Source: Owenia fusiformis (Eukaryota > Annelida > Polychaeta > Sabellida > Oweniidae). Taken from it: a DNA stretch of 60,000 bases. The notes under the pieces were generated by a model that did no database searches, was not told where the DNA came from, and worked only from the letters and a program-made list of their open reading frames with translations. The stretch is from the NCBI GenBank assembly GCA_903813345.2, contig CAIIXF020000012.1:31876501-31936500 (forward strand), read 5' to 3'. Positions 1 through 10,932 of the stretch are shown piece by piece. The first letter of the stretch is position 1; every line of letters begins with the position of its first letter. Made by a program: the position numbers and the translations under genes.

Positions 1-116
1 CCATCTCAAGTTCACACAAAGGGATTGGCGTCAAGTTAAAGGCCTTTATTTTAATTATAACTCACGTACATGTTTTTTTAAAGCGTCACTTATTTTAAGG
101 AAGGAGTATCGAGAAC

Positions 117-3100
117 ATGTGGAAGGTATTTGCAGCAGTACTTTTGCTGGCATATGGAGCCACATATGCACAGAATAATGTAGAATGGTAAGCCGAAACT
201 AGAATTGGGCTGTTTGTTGCCTATTTGCTAGTTCGGATCTTTTAAATATATTATAATTTAGAACTGGAAACATTGTTTAATCCATGTAATAGCAGATCCC
301 TAATCTTAAGATGTCATGACTTATCATTAAGAAATGTGCATATAAAATAATATCTATTGTAGTTTTTTAGGATTTTCCGAGATAACATTTGGTTTTCACA
401 ATATTCACTGTTCCACAGCTGGATGATTCTAACTGCAATTAGCTTAACGAATGAATTTCGGCAACCATCTTGAATGAAACTAACTGCAGTTAGAGTCATC
501 CAGCTGTGGAACAGGGAATATTGAATTTATCGGGGCATAAATAATGCACAGAATGCAATCGACGAGAAACAAAACTAAGATAATTTGTCTGTTTGTAGTA
601 AGAAGAAAATTTGCCTTTTAATAGTACAATAACGTCATTTCAAAGGGCAATATAGTGAAATATTGGACCGAGGGATCTATCATCCGCTTCAGAATCGTGA
701 CGACTGAAAAATTGACTACATCAATTGCCTTAATGAAACTATGGTGGAAGTTATTAGCTGCCTCTGTGCCGATCAAGACTTCTTTTTATCGATTCGAGGG
801 GATATTTAACTTTTCTACAAATAATCTAAATGAAGGATCACGAAGATTCACGAAGCACCACACGACTCACGAGATTTCCTAATGAGGTTCATAGCATGTT
901 ACTGTAGCTAAGATTTGGAAATCTACGGGGATTTTGAACGGTACTTCGTGAATTCACGTCAAAACAGCCATTTAGGTTTCTTGGTAGAGAATACCTACTC
1001 GATGGATAAAAAGAAGTCCTGATCGGTACAGAAGCAGCCGAGTGCTCACAGACTTTCGCAAACGGATAACGGTTATGTAGAAAACATTTGGACATAAAAA
1101 GTGAGCAGCTGATTACAGTTTTTCACGATTCTGAAGCGAATGATAAGGAACATGAAAGGCTGTTCTAACAGATCAGAAAGTCGGATAATAAACAGCTCAA
1201 GGTTCGCCGACTGAGGGGGCACGTCACAGTTGCACATCACACGAATAATACACCACCGGTCCAAATCAAAACAACTTACTAATTTCAGGTGTGAATGTGC
1301 TCTGTTCAGAGAAGATGGCTTCTTGGAAAATATTGAACCTAACCTTCAGAACCTTACAGGGGGATATGTTAACCTTGGTAGTCGTTTAGAATGCAATAAC
1401 GGGGATTTAACGATGTGTGATCAATACTGTCGACAACAGATTAAGGGAGAGATCAATGGAAACTACACTTTCTATACTCTTGTTAGAGATGGAACAGAAC
1501 ACTCGGTAAGTGAGGTATCATCTGCGAATTCAACTGCCGGCTGTAGACTGACGAATTAAACGCTATTTTTATTTTCATTTTTTATCTGATTTGAATTAGA
1601 ATAGTACCAGCTACACTACTTCACATCAAAATTCAAATGAGTTTGCCCGAAACTAGCAGTTAATCCGTCAATTGACAGCCGGCAGAATTCGTGAATGGTA
1701 CCTTAGATTTGTAATACCATTCGCGAATTCAACTACCGGCTGGCGGTTTAACCTACTTTTTATGGCTTACTTATTCAAATAGTGGAAGGCTCTATCAGAT
1801 ATTTAGATCATGGCCATGAGATTGTAGGTTAATCCGTCAGTCGTCAATTGAATTCGCGAATGCTACTTCACTTTCATCTGGCTGACATCACACAGTAAAA
1901 TCTATAGCAGCTTTTAGTATGGGATAATTCCACAGATGTCGCTGTTGAAACAAACAATCTAAATCTAAAATTGGGATGATGGTTGATTGAAATCAAGATT
2001 TATCAGTGCACTCACTAGTGAAAATGTACAGACTTTCTATATGTTTTGTTTATCTTGTGTATATGATTTTACAAAAGGTATTACGAAATGATTCTGTTTA
2101 TTTCAGATATTTGACTTTGTGATCATGTGGTGGTCTTGAGTTTGAGATTTATCGAAAATAGTTCAAAATTTGAATAGATGGCGGAAACAGTGGTCATATA
2201 TGTTTTTATTTTAATGGCCTTTCTATGTAAAAACATTTTTGGTTTTGAAGGGGACATATGGAGCTATACACCGTGGTATACGGGGTTAGGTACCGAAAAT
2301 CCTCGTTTTCAATTCGAAGATTTCAACATTTTCCCACTGGATTGTATTAGAGCATTAGTCTGTGGAATTGCCCCTAAACCATGGTCCGCCTGATGATATC
2401 TAGTATTAGGGCAAAATCAGTAATTCACCTCTCATTCGCCCACCATTCCATCCATCTATCCGCCTGTACGTCTGTCCTGCTATATCAAAAACTATCAAAC
2501 CAGGATCATATTTCAAGATCATTTGAAAAATCATTGTATAAAGATTTAACATTAATCAAAATTATTGTTGTGGAAAACTTTTCACTAAATTCAAATATGC
2601 TATCAAAAGAAGGAAAAGTAAGTCATAAGAGGCTTAATTGTACAGGGTGGTGGTCCAAAAAGTGAGCTCTTGCAACAAGCTATATCTCACATATAACTCG
2701 CATTAATCAGCCAATATTCTCACATGTTTTTAAAGAGGAAGGATTAGAGTTTTGTGGGTACCATAAAAAATCACCCAAAACTTTAGACCGCCCTCTTAAA
2801 CATGTGAGAACATTAGCTGATGAATGCCAGTAATAACTGAGATGGAGCTCGTTGCAAGGGTCCACTTTTTTGGACCACCCTGTAAATCTCTTAAAATCTC
2901 ACGAAAAAACAGATTTGGACGTTTTCAAGACTATATACAGGGTGGGCCAATAAAAACGTCCATTTTTGTAACATCTTCACTGGTATGTTAGAATATCCAT
3001 AAATTATATATCATTTGAATGCTTATTCAATTTCCAACAAAGTGATATATGATTCATAAAATATGAATGGCTATTGGTGACTCCATGGTCATTTCCGTAT

Positions 3101-4399
3101 CATGGGGTAGTAACAGTCGAAAACAACATGTTGCTATATGTTTTGAGCTTAATACATAATATTGCATTGCTTAATCAACACTTTTAGGCTTTTACATATG
3201 AAGAAAAGTGATTGGAGTTGAGTTTTATTGTTTGTAAATCATTGTACATGGCTCTAAAAATAAGCATGGAACTTATTTTTATACATAATTAGTTTGTGAT
3301 AAAGTTAGGTAATTGACATTTGCTTCAAACACATTTTGCAAAGAAACGCAGTTGAGCCTTGGCATAACCCACGCAATGGAATTTTCCATTATTTCCTCTT
3401 CTGGTGTCTATAGTTGCATTGTCTGCCACTAAAATGTCAGTTAGGTTATACAAGTTCGACATCATTATTGATCATTTCATGATAATTTTAGCCTTTAATA
3501 GGCATTATCTCAAAAAAATCTTGAAATGAGTAAATATTCAACTATTTGATGGAGATTTCTCCGCGTTACTTAGGCTATAATATTACCAATATCAAAATGG
3601 TAAAATAACTCAATTATATTGTATTTGTAAATTAATTTGCTTTCATTTGATACATAAATCAACAATCTTGACCTTCTATAAGCTGACATAGGGGTTATAT
3701 CTGTCTGTTCAGTTTTTAGCATTCCGTTTTCAGCAATCGCTTGGTAAATCATGAATTTGACCCCTGTGGTAATCGAAAAGTTATTTTTAAAACAAATTCT
3801 TATTTATTTGAAATAAAGTATATATCATTTTGTTGGAAATCGAATTGTCTTTCCAATGATATATGATTTAAACTTTTGTCTGTAATATTAATCATTTTAC
3901 CTCTCTGGTGTACGTCCTGAGATACAGTATTACCATTTTGAAGAAAGAGCAGTTAACACTGACGGATCTGGCGGCCCGCCCCCTTGGGTGTTCCAGAAAA
4001 AAATTGGGCCCAATTTTTAGACTTGAAATATGCCCCCCCCCCCCTTATTGGTTCTTAGATCCGCCTCTGGTTAATGACATAAGATGACACTATTTTGCGT
4101 ATTAAGAGAAGGTTCATCACATGTAAAAAGTGTTTCCCACACCTGAATAGTAATTTAATGCATGCACTGAAATCTAATTTCAGAACGAAACATACGGGGA
4201 CCACATGTGTGAACGTGTTGCAGATAACGATCCAACAGAAATGCCCATTGGTTTCCCAGGATATCCTGTGTTTGCATTCTCCCGCATGGCAGGCTGCATC
4301 ACATTGGATCCAACGTGGTACACATTCGCAGACTCCCAGTTCGATCCACCAAACAATCTTTGTTGTAATGCAGATGCAACTTACGCTCCTTGTAATTGA
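117..4399 (+). CDS. Secreted cysteine-rich protein, three exons, family unknown
   Basis: Exons I can join: 117-187, 1289-1505 and 4184-4399, giving 167 residues. All junctions are GT-AG (GTAAGC, GTAAGT donors; AATTTCAG acceptors) and the phases agree (2, then 0). Residues 1-18 are a signal peptide (MWKVFAAVLLLAYGATYA). The mature part has about eleven Cys, including CEC just after exon 1, a CDQYC motif in exon 2, and CC plus a final APCN in exon 3. It has NLT, NYT and NET potential N-glycosylation sites and no transmembrane segment, so it is probably secreted. AATAAA follows nine bases after the stop. I do not recognise the family. Exon 3 has a coding look (many Cys, Pro and aromatic residues) that the overlapping frames lack. 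The start is chosen because it is the only ATG giving a signal peptide in frame. Confidence 0.72.
398..522. repeat. Hairpin element in intron 1
   Basis: Arms of about 43 bases (398-442 and 480-522) are nearly perfect inverted copies centred on CCACAGCTGGAT; a 37-base loop separates them. The structure looks like a short foldback MITE. No clear target duplication was seen. Confidence 0.6.
677..1149. repeat. Foldback element in intron 1
   Basis: Two arms of about 200 bases face each other (677-880 and 925-1149), sharing for example CGCTTCAGAATCGTG and its complement, and ATCGATTCGAGG against CCTACTCGATGG. The short ORFs here are by-products of the arms. The adjoining bases at 629-672 resemble the hairpin family seen at 13449-13549. 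Confidence 0.55.
1515..1880. repeat. Cluster of inverted GAATTC/CCGGCTG blocks
   Basis: Immediately after the exon 2 donor, the block GCGAATTCAACTRCCGGCTG recurs at about 1517 and 1727, and in inverted or partial form at about 1668 and 1845. It appears to be a decayed foldback repeat. No coding signal was seen between 1506 and 2170. Confidence 0.4.
2178..2393 (+). CDS. Candidate small secreted peptide (71 aa), unrecognised
   Basis: A single uninterrupted frame opens with a hydrophobic leader (MAETVVIYVFILMAFLC) followed by a polar, aromatic-rich segment containing DIWSYTPWYTG, and ends in a short part with two Cys. It lies inside intron 2 of the three-exon cysteine-rich gene on the same strand, so it could be an alternative first or terminal exon, a nested intronless gene, or chance. 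No dibasic processing sites are visible and I found no convincing splice donor before the stop. Function unknown. Confidence 0.3.
   Translation: MAETVVIYVFILMAFLCKNIFGFEGDIWSYTPWYTGLGTENPRFQFEDFNIFPLDCIRALVCGIAPKPWSA
2643..2882. mobile_element. Tc1/mariner-type MITE, TA target site
   Basis: Terminal inverted repeats begin CAGGGTGGTGGTCC and end GGACCACCCTG. TA dinucleotides flank both ends (2641-2642 and 2883-2884). The arms continue inward (AGTGAGCTC against GGAGCTCGTT), so the 240-bp element is largely palindromic. A second single CAGGGTGGGCC terminus without a clear partner lies at 2938. Confidence 0.75.
3957..4069. mobile_element. Short hAT-like MITE
   Basis: The ends CACTGACGGATCTGG and TTAGATCCGCCTCTG are imperfect inverted repeats of the common CAGTGGCGGATC type. 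GTTAA lies on both sides (3952-3956 and 4070-4074), which is shorter than the usual 8-bp hAT duplication. The interior holds a C-rich run. It sits about 115 bp upstream of exon 3 of the cysteine-rich gene. Confidence 0.55.
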
Positions 4400-4407
4400 T
4401 ATGCATT

Positions 4408-4413
4408 AATAAA
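4408..4413 (+). terminator. Poly(A) signal AATAAA
   Basis: The hexamer lies nine bases beyond the stop of the cysteine-rich gene. Two further AATAAA copies at 4544-4549 and 4555-4560 could serve as alternative 3' ends. Confidence 0.55.
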
Positions 4414-4739
4414 ACCGGGTTGTTAGAATGATGTCGCTTTTTCTCACATTTATCCAATGAAAACTTCTGTTTTGTTTTTGTCTGAGTTAGATATAGTGTT
4501 TGAATCTTGTAAAATGTTGTTTCTTAATTACAATATTTTAGAAAATAAAACATAAATAAAACAAACTTAGATTAACATGGTTTTATAAGTGATCCAATAT
4601 AGGGAACTTTGTGTATGGAGTATAGCTACGACTGACTGATCCGTATCATTTGAGACCAAATGCTATATGAACAGTCCCATACTTAGCCATTATGTCTCTA
4701 TCATTGATGCCTGAGGTATGTCATCAATACATAAGGTGT

Positions 4740-5000
4740 ACGAGTAAGGTAAACTGTTTTTCGTATTTTCTAAAATCTTAAACCCCACTTGGGTAGCAAC
4801 ACAATAGAAAGAACTGTAGTTTATTTAAAGGAATATACAGTTGTAACAAAGAAGAATGCATTTTGTTTTTAAAGAATTGACACTTGGCAAGCTTTTCAAA
4901 ACCAGTGTAGCATAAAAGACTATTGACTGTCACATGCAGTGCACTAACGCTTAACTAGGACACGTATTCATTTATTCAATATTTGAATAGTAAACACAAA
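4740..5000. repeat. Dispersed repeat, second copy at about 38870-39105
   Basis: The stretch shares long blocks with 38870-39105, for instance GAATATACAGTTGTAACAAA and GACTGTCACATGCAGTG, in the same orientation. The termini are unclear, so the element class is unknown. The rest of 4561-5096 shows nothing gene-like. Confidence 0.5.
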
Positions 5001-5096
5001 AGAAATTAAATTTTAAACTGTACCTGGCCCGTTACATGCAGTGCACTGAAGATGAACTATTTACACCAACTCACTTCTCAACAAAGGTCCATGTGC

Positions 5097-5783
5097 AGTA
5101 TGGCAAGTGATTTTAGACAGTCATATCTTTCACCATGAGTACTTTCTGGCCATAAAAACAATGTTTTTTATTAAAACAATATGTACAATACATGATAGTA
5201 AAATATCAATCCAACTTTCTGAAAAATTATGGATTAGGGCCCCACCCTGGCACTTTTTAAAAATGTTAGGCTTATTTTCTAAAAAGAGGATCTTGCTTTT
5301 CTCAATTTAAACATATCAAAAGTTTCTTCTACACTATATGAACAATTTCTGAAAAGGGGATGCGTATTGAAATGCGTTAAAGTTAAAAACCACATATCCC
5401 ATGTTATTTTCCCATTGGGAAAACTCGTGCTATCCATTGTTTTCAGCATGATTTTGGCCATCGTAAATTGATATCTTCAAAACTAGACTTTCCATAAAAT
5501 TTTATTTTTGAGGATGTTTTAGACCCCTTGTTGAATAATCTTTTCATGCAATAAAAATCAGAAAAGGGAGATCCTCTTTTGAGTAAATTAAGTTCAATAT
5601 TTAAAAAAAATGTTGACATGGGGTCCCTATTCATAATTTTTCGAATTGTTCGATTGATATGTTTTATCATCATGGGTACCTCACTTGAAAGAAAACATAT
5701 TGTTTTAATGAAAACCACTGTATTTATGCCAAGCAAGTACTCATGGTGAAAGATATGACCGTCATAAAATCACTTGCCATACT
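5097..5783. mobile_element. Palindromic DNA element
   Basis: The ends AGTATGGCAAGTGATTTTA and its inverted copy are followed inward by matching blocks (TCTTTCACCATGAGTAC; AAAGAGGATC against GATCCTCTTTT), so about 340-base arms fold onto each other over 687 bp. Short ORFs on both strands arise from this symmetry. No unambiguous target duplication was found. Bases 5784-6180 hold no recognisable feature. Confidence 0.65.
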
Positions 5784-7264
5784 ACGTGGTATTTTACCTC
5801 ATAGTCAATACAAAAGACTTTTCTCGGTTTGGAGAACGAAGTTTATTAGTCTATTGCACGATACGCCTGCTTTGGACAATTTTGATATTGTTCCATGTTC
5901 TTTAGCAAAATGAATGAACTCCCCCAATTCATTCTACATACAACTCGCAGTCCTTTGTATGAAAAAGTATTTCGAGTCTCCCCCTTTGTAACTTTGAGAC
6001 AAAACGACAAAACGCTTCTGCCTTTAAAAATCTAGACTTTTTTCAACCAACACTTCGTAGTGTCCTTGTCGTTCGTCGTTCGTTTTGCCATTAATGGTCC
6101 GACAGTGTATATATTTGCTTTCAATTCTTCTATTTTGCGACAAGTATGTATACTCAGATTGTCTTTTAATTTCATATATGTTATGTTATTGTCTGACAAT
6201 TTACTGACCTCCTTTGTCGTGTAACTGTAGAACTGTTAATATCATTCAGTGTTTGATCTTCTGTATCGGTCGTGTGAATTCGATTTCTTCCATTTGTGAA
6301 AATACTCTTCATCTCCTTTCGAAACATTGTGTGAGTGAACGAATAAATAATTGGATTGATGCTAGAATTTGCAAATGACACATAGCCACAGATCTGGTGC
6401 GCCGTTCCTGCTAAGGTTTCAACGATTTTTAAACGATAAAGAAGCACATATGCATACACTGCACTGCGTCAAAGGCACTTAAATCTCTATGGGATTAATA
6501 AACTATTTATTGATTATAAGGAAAAATAATTCAACAATCACCGTTAATAACTGTTTATCGTTTAGATAGATATCACTAAATACCAACTAGGTATTTAAGT
6601 CATATACCGTTTTTCAAATAACCCATGAATAGTGTTGGTTATTTATGATGTATTTATTTACTGCTTGGAATGTATTAGTAGTTTATTAATGTGTATTTAT
6701 CAAAGTCATGTAAATACACAGGGGTATCTATTTGGGTATTAATGCCATGTGACCCGAGTTACGCAATACATATTATTCTGTTTATACTAATATCAATGAG
6801 TATTTATGGTATTTATAACCTAACGTTGATACTCCGATTGGCTTTTACTGGGTATCAATGGACATTTGGGCCATTTGTCGACATTTATGACATAAATACC
6901 TAAATGCATTTGCGCTAAATTATGAGGTATTTATCTGATCATCACGTTTTATAATAGGATTTCTTTATGGATAGTGGGGGGGGGGGCGCTGTGGTATATA
7001 CTCTGTCCTGCCTATAATATTGTAGCATATTAATACGATATGACCTTGCTTCACTTTCATAAATAAGGCGAAAATGTTCAATTTTTAATAGCTTTTATTA
7101 TTAATCTCTATAATGATTTTACATTCAGTAGCTAGTCATGCATTTACAGGAAGTGGATGAAATCGAACATATCTGTGAAAGGCTATGAAAATAATACAAA
7201 TAATTTGAATGAGAGTCACGAAACTTTCAGAACTTGATTGTCGTTATCCTACTTTCATATTGCT

Positions 7265-7446
7265 AAAATATGAAAAGGTATGTAGTTGTTGAAATGTTCT
7301 GTTCTCCATCGTGGAGTTCTCAAGTTAACCGTCTTTGTTTCATTGTCGAACTCCTCGTCGGACATTATTTCTGTTGTCCCTCCAACACTCCACAAATGGA
7401 ACTCAGTGTCTCCTTCACTGGCCACCTTTCCTCTCCATAGTTTAGT
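7265..7446 (-). CDS. Possible exon of an element-encoded gene
   Basis: On the minus strand a good acceptor (TTATTGTTTTAG) precedes a frame that reads to a stop near 7268. It includes an acidic stretch (MSDEEFDNET) followed by TPRWRTEHFN. A short acidic tract followed by a PxWR-like motif reminds me of C-terminal parts of transposon-encoded proteins, but this is a resemblance only. A second frame is also open over the first 80 bases. It lies inside the CACTA-like element, downstream of the minisatellite, which would then be intronic. Confidence 0.25.
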
Positions 7447-7518
7447 CTAAAACAATAAAATGCATGTGTTACATTAGCATCTGCAATATTGAAGCTCTTA
7501 CCTACTACCACCCCTGGG

Positions 7519-10500
7519 AATGAAATGGGATTGGACCTACTTACTGCCAAAGGATTGTACCTACTTACTGCCACAGGATTGTACCGACTTATTGCCACAT
7601 GATTGTACCTAATTATTGCCACGGGATTGTACCTACGTATAGCCACAGGATTGTACCTACGTAAAGCCACAGGATTGAACATACTTATTGCCACAGGATT
7701 GTACCTACTTACTGCCACAGGATTGTACTTACTTATTGCCAAAGGATTGTACCTACTCACTGCCACAGGATTGTACCTACTTACTGCGACAGGATTGTAC
7801 CTACTCACTGCAACAAGATTGTACCTACTTATTGCCACAGGATTGTACCTACTCATTGCCACAGGATTGTACCTACTCACTGCCACAGGATTGTACCTTC
7901 TTATTGCCAAAGGATTGTACCTACGTATAGCCACAGGATTGTACCTACGTATAGCCACAGGATTGTACCTACGCATAGTCACAGGATTGTACCTACGTAT
8001 AGCCACATGATTGTACCTACGTATAGCCACATGATTGAACCTACTTACTGCCAAAGGTCTGTACCTTCTTATTCCCACAAAATAGTACCTACTTACTGCC
8101 ACAGGTTTGTACCTACGTATAGCCACAGGATTGTACCTACGTATAGCCACAGGATTGTACCTACTTAAAGCCACATGATTGTACCTACGTATAGCCACAG
8201 GATTGTACCTACGTATAGCCACAGGATTGTACCTACGTATAGCCACAGGATTGTACCTACGTATAGCCACAGGATTGTACCTACGTATAGCCACAGGATT
8301 GTACCTACTTATTGCCACAGGATTGTACCTACTTATTGCCACAGGATTGTACCTATGTATAGCCACAGGATTGTACCTACGTATAGCCACAGGATTGTAC
8401 CTACGTATAGCCACAGGATTGTACCTACTTAAGGTACAGGATTGTACCTACGTATAGCCACATGATTGTACCTACGTATAGCCACAGGATTGTACCTACG
8501 TATAGCCACAGGATGGTACCTACGTATAGCCACAGGATTGTACCTACGTATAGCCACAGGACTGAACCTACGTATAGCCACATGATTGTACCTACGTATA
8601 GCCACAGGATTGTACCTACGTATAGCCACAGGATTGTTCCTACTTAAAGCCACAGGATTGTACCTACGTATAGCCACAATTGTACCTACGTATAGCCACA
8701 GGACTGTACCTACGTATAGCCACAGGATTGTACCTACATATAGCCACAGGATTGTACCTACGTATAGCCACAGGATTGTACCTACGTATAGCCACAGGAT
8801 TGTACCTACGTATAGCCACATGATTGTACCTACGTATAGCCACAGGATGGTACCTACGTATAGCCACAGGATTTTACCTACATATAGCCACAGGATTGTA
8901 CCTACGTATAGCCACAGGATTGTACCTACGTATAGCCACAGGATTGTACCTACTTATTGGCACAGGATTGTACCTTCTTATTGCCACAAAATAGTACCTA
9001 CTTACTGCCACAGGTTTGTACCTACGTATAGCCACAGGATTGTACCTATGTATAGCGACAGGATTGCACCTACTTAAAGCCACAGGATTGTACCTACGTA
9101 TAGCCACAGGATTGTACCTACGTTTAGCCACAGGATTGTACCTACGTATAGCAACAGGATTGTACCTACGTATAGCCACAGGATTGTACCTACTTATTGA
9201 CACAGGATTGTACCTACGTATAGCCACAGGATTGTACCTACGTATAGCCACAGGATTGTTCCTACTTAAAGCCACAGGATTGTACCAACGTATATCCACA
9301 ATTGTACCTACGTATAGCCACAGGACTTTACCTACGTATAGCCACAGGATTGTACCTACATATAGCCACAGGATTGTACCTACGTATAGCCACAGGATTG
9401 TACCTACGTATAGCCAAAGGATTGTTCCTGCAAATAGTCACAGGATTGTACCTTCGTATAGCCACAGGATTGTACCTACGTATAGCCACAGGATTGTACC
9501 TACGTATAGCCACAGGATTGTACCTACGTATAGCCACAGGATTGTTCCTGCATATAGCCACAGGATTGTACCTACGTATAGCCACAGGATTGTACCTACG
9601 TTTAGCCACAGGATTGTTCCTGCAAATAGTCACAGGATTGTACCTACGTATAGCCACAGGATTGTACCTACGTATAGCCACAGGATTGTACCTACGTATA
9701 GCCACATGATTGTACCTACGTATAGCCACAGGTCTTTACCTTCTTATAGCCACAGGATTTTACCTACATATAGCCACAGGATTGTACCTACATATAGCCA
9801 CAGGATTGTACCTACGTATAGCCACAGGATTGTACCTACGTATAGCCACAGGATTGTTCCTGCAAATAGTCACAGGATTGTACCTACGTATAGCCACAGG
9901 ATTGTACCTACGTATAGCCACAGGATTGTACCTACGTATAGCCACAGGATTGTACCTACTTATTGCCACAGGATTGTACCTACCAGTGGCGTAGCGTGGC
10001 AATTTTACTAGGGGACGCAAAATTCCAAAATTGGGATGGAGGGGGGGGGGGTTTACCCGATACGCATTCATTTCCACTTGAAATTTACTCATAAGTACTC
10101 ATTATAAGTCTTGTAGAAATTCAAGCAAAAATATTTAATGTATCGTTAAGAATGAATGGAGAAATCTAGCTAATTTATTTAGGAAATGATAAGGTTGAAC
10201 AATGGCTTTGCTTATTAAAACTTGAGAAATTTAGAATTTCCAAATATTCAGATAAACATTGGATTGTTCCAGTGGACGCATTTGCGTACTTTGCGTAAAC
10301 GACGCTACGCCACTGCCTACGAATAGTCACAGGATTGTACCTACGAATAGCCACAGGATTGTACCTACGTATGGCCACAGGATTGTACCTACGTATAGCC
10401 ACAGGATTGTACCTACGTATAGCCACAGGATTGTACCTTCTTATTGCCACAAGATAGTACCTACTAACTGCCACAAGATAGTACCTACTTACTGCCACAG

Positions 10501-10611
10501 GTCTGTACCTTCTTATTGCCACAAGATAGTACCTACTTACTCCCACAGGTTTGTACCTTCTAATTGCCACAAGATTGTTCCTACGTATTGCCACAGGTGT
10601 GTACATACCTA
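7519..10611. repeat. 24-bp minisatellite, about 115 copies
   Basis: The unit ATTGTACCTACGTATAGCCACAGG repeats from about 7519 to 9983, and again from 10316 to about 10611 after an inserted element. Variants include TTATTGCC, TTACTGCC and TTAAAGCC in the second half of the unit and CTGCAAATAGTCAC types in clusters, so higher-order blocks exist (compare 9421-9450, 9601-9630 and 9841-9870). Because 24 is a multiple of three and the unit lacks stops in several frames, long periodic ORFs appear on both strands (AIRRYNPV on the minus strand). They are not evidence of a protein. Confidence 0.95.
9984..10315. mobile_element. 332-bp DNA element inside the minisatellite
   Basis: The ends CAGTGGCGTAGCGTGG and ACGACGCTACGCCACTG are inverted repeats. 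The flanking bases CCTAC occur on both sides (9979-9983 and 10316-10320), giving a 5-bp duplication inside the repeat unit. The interior is unrelated to the minisatellite. The CAGTGGCGTAGC terminus is shared with the larger element at 20682-23200. Confidence 0.75.
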
Positions 10612-10758
10612 CTACCACGGGATCGTGCAACAAACTAAATACATGCACAAAACTAAACTAAATACAGATAAAGAATAATTAAACTGAAAATCAAACTGCA
10701 ATCGACTTTTTGTAGACGGTTTATTTATATTGTCAAGATTTATAAAATGGTAATACTT

Positions 10759-10932
10759 ACTGTTTACGTATAAGATGAATATAAATTCCATGTATACATC
10801 ATTCATCAAATATTTCATAGCATCGGATTTCGAAGCACGAATGGTGTGGTAATAAAGTGCAAACATAAAATCTTTGATATTATGTGTATTCCCGTTTTCG
10901 GAACTGAAAAACAAGACCAAACGTCTCCCCAT
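10759..10932 (-). CDS. Possible first exon of an element-encoded gene
   Basis: A minus-strand frame opens with MGRRLVLFFSSENG and continues through KDFMFALYYHTIRASK and MKYLMNDVYMEF. A donor-like GTAAGTATTACC lies at about 10762-10751. Composition looks protein-like, but I do not recognise the family. It lies within the CACTA-like element on the same strand as the candidate exon at 7265-7446, with the minisatellite between them. Confidence 0.25.

Noticed and set aside
7519-10611. CRISPR-like array
   Set aside because: The 24-bp units are contiguous without unique spacers, in a eukaryotic genome.
7365-10648. Long ORFs (up to 349 residues) on both strands with 8-residue periodicity
   Set aside because: They follow directly from a 24-bp minisatellite lacking stops in several frames; opposite strands and all frames are equally open, and there is no start context or domain.
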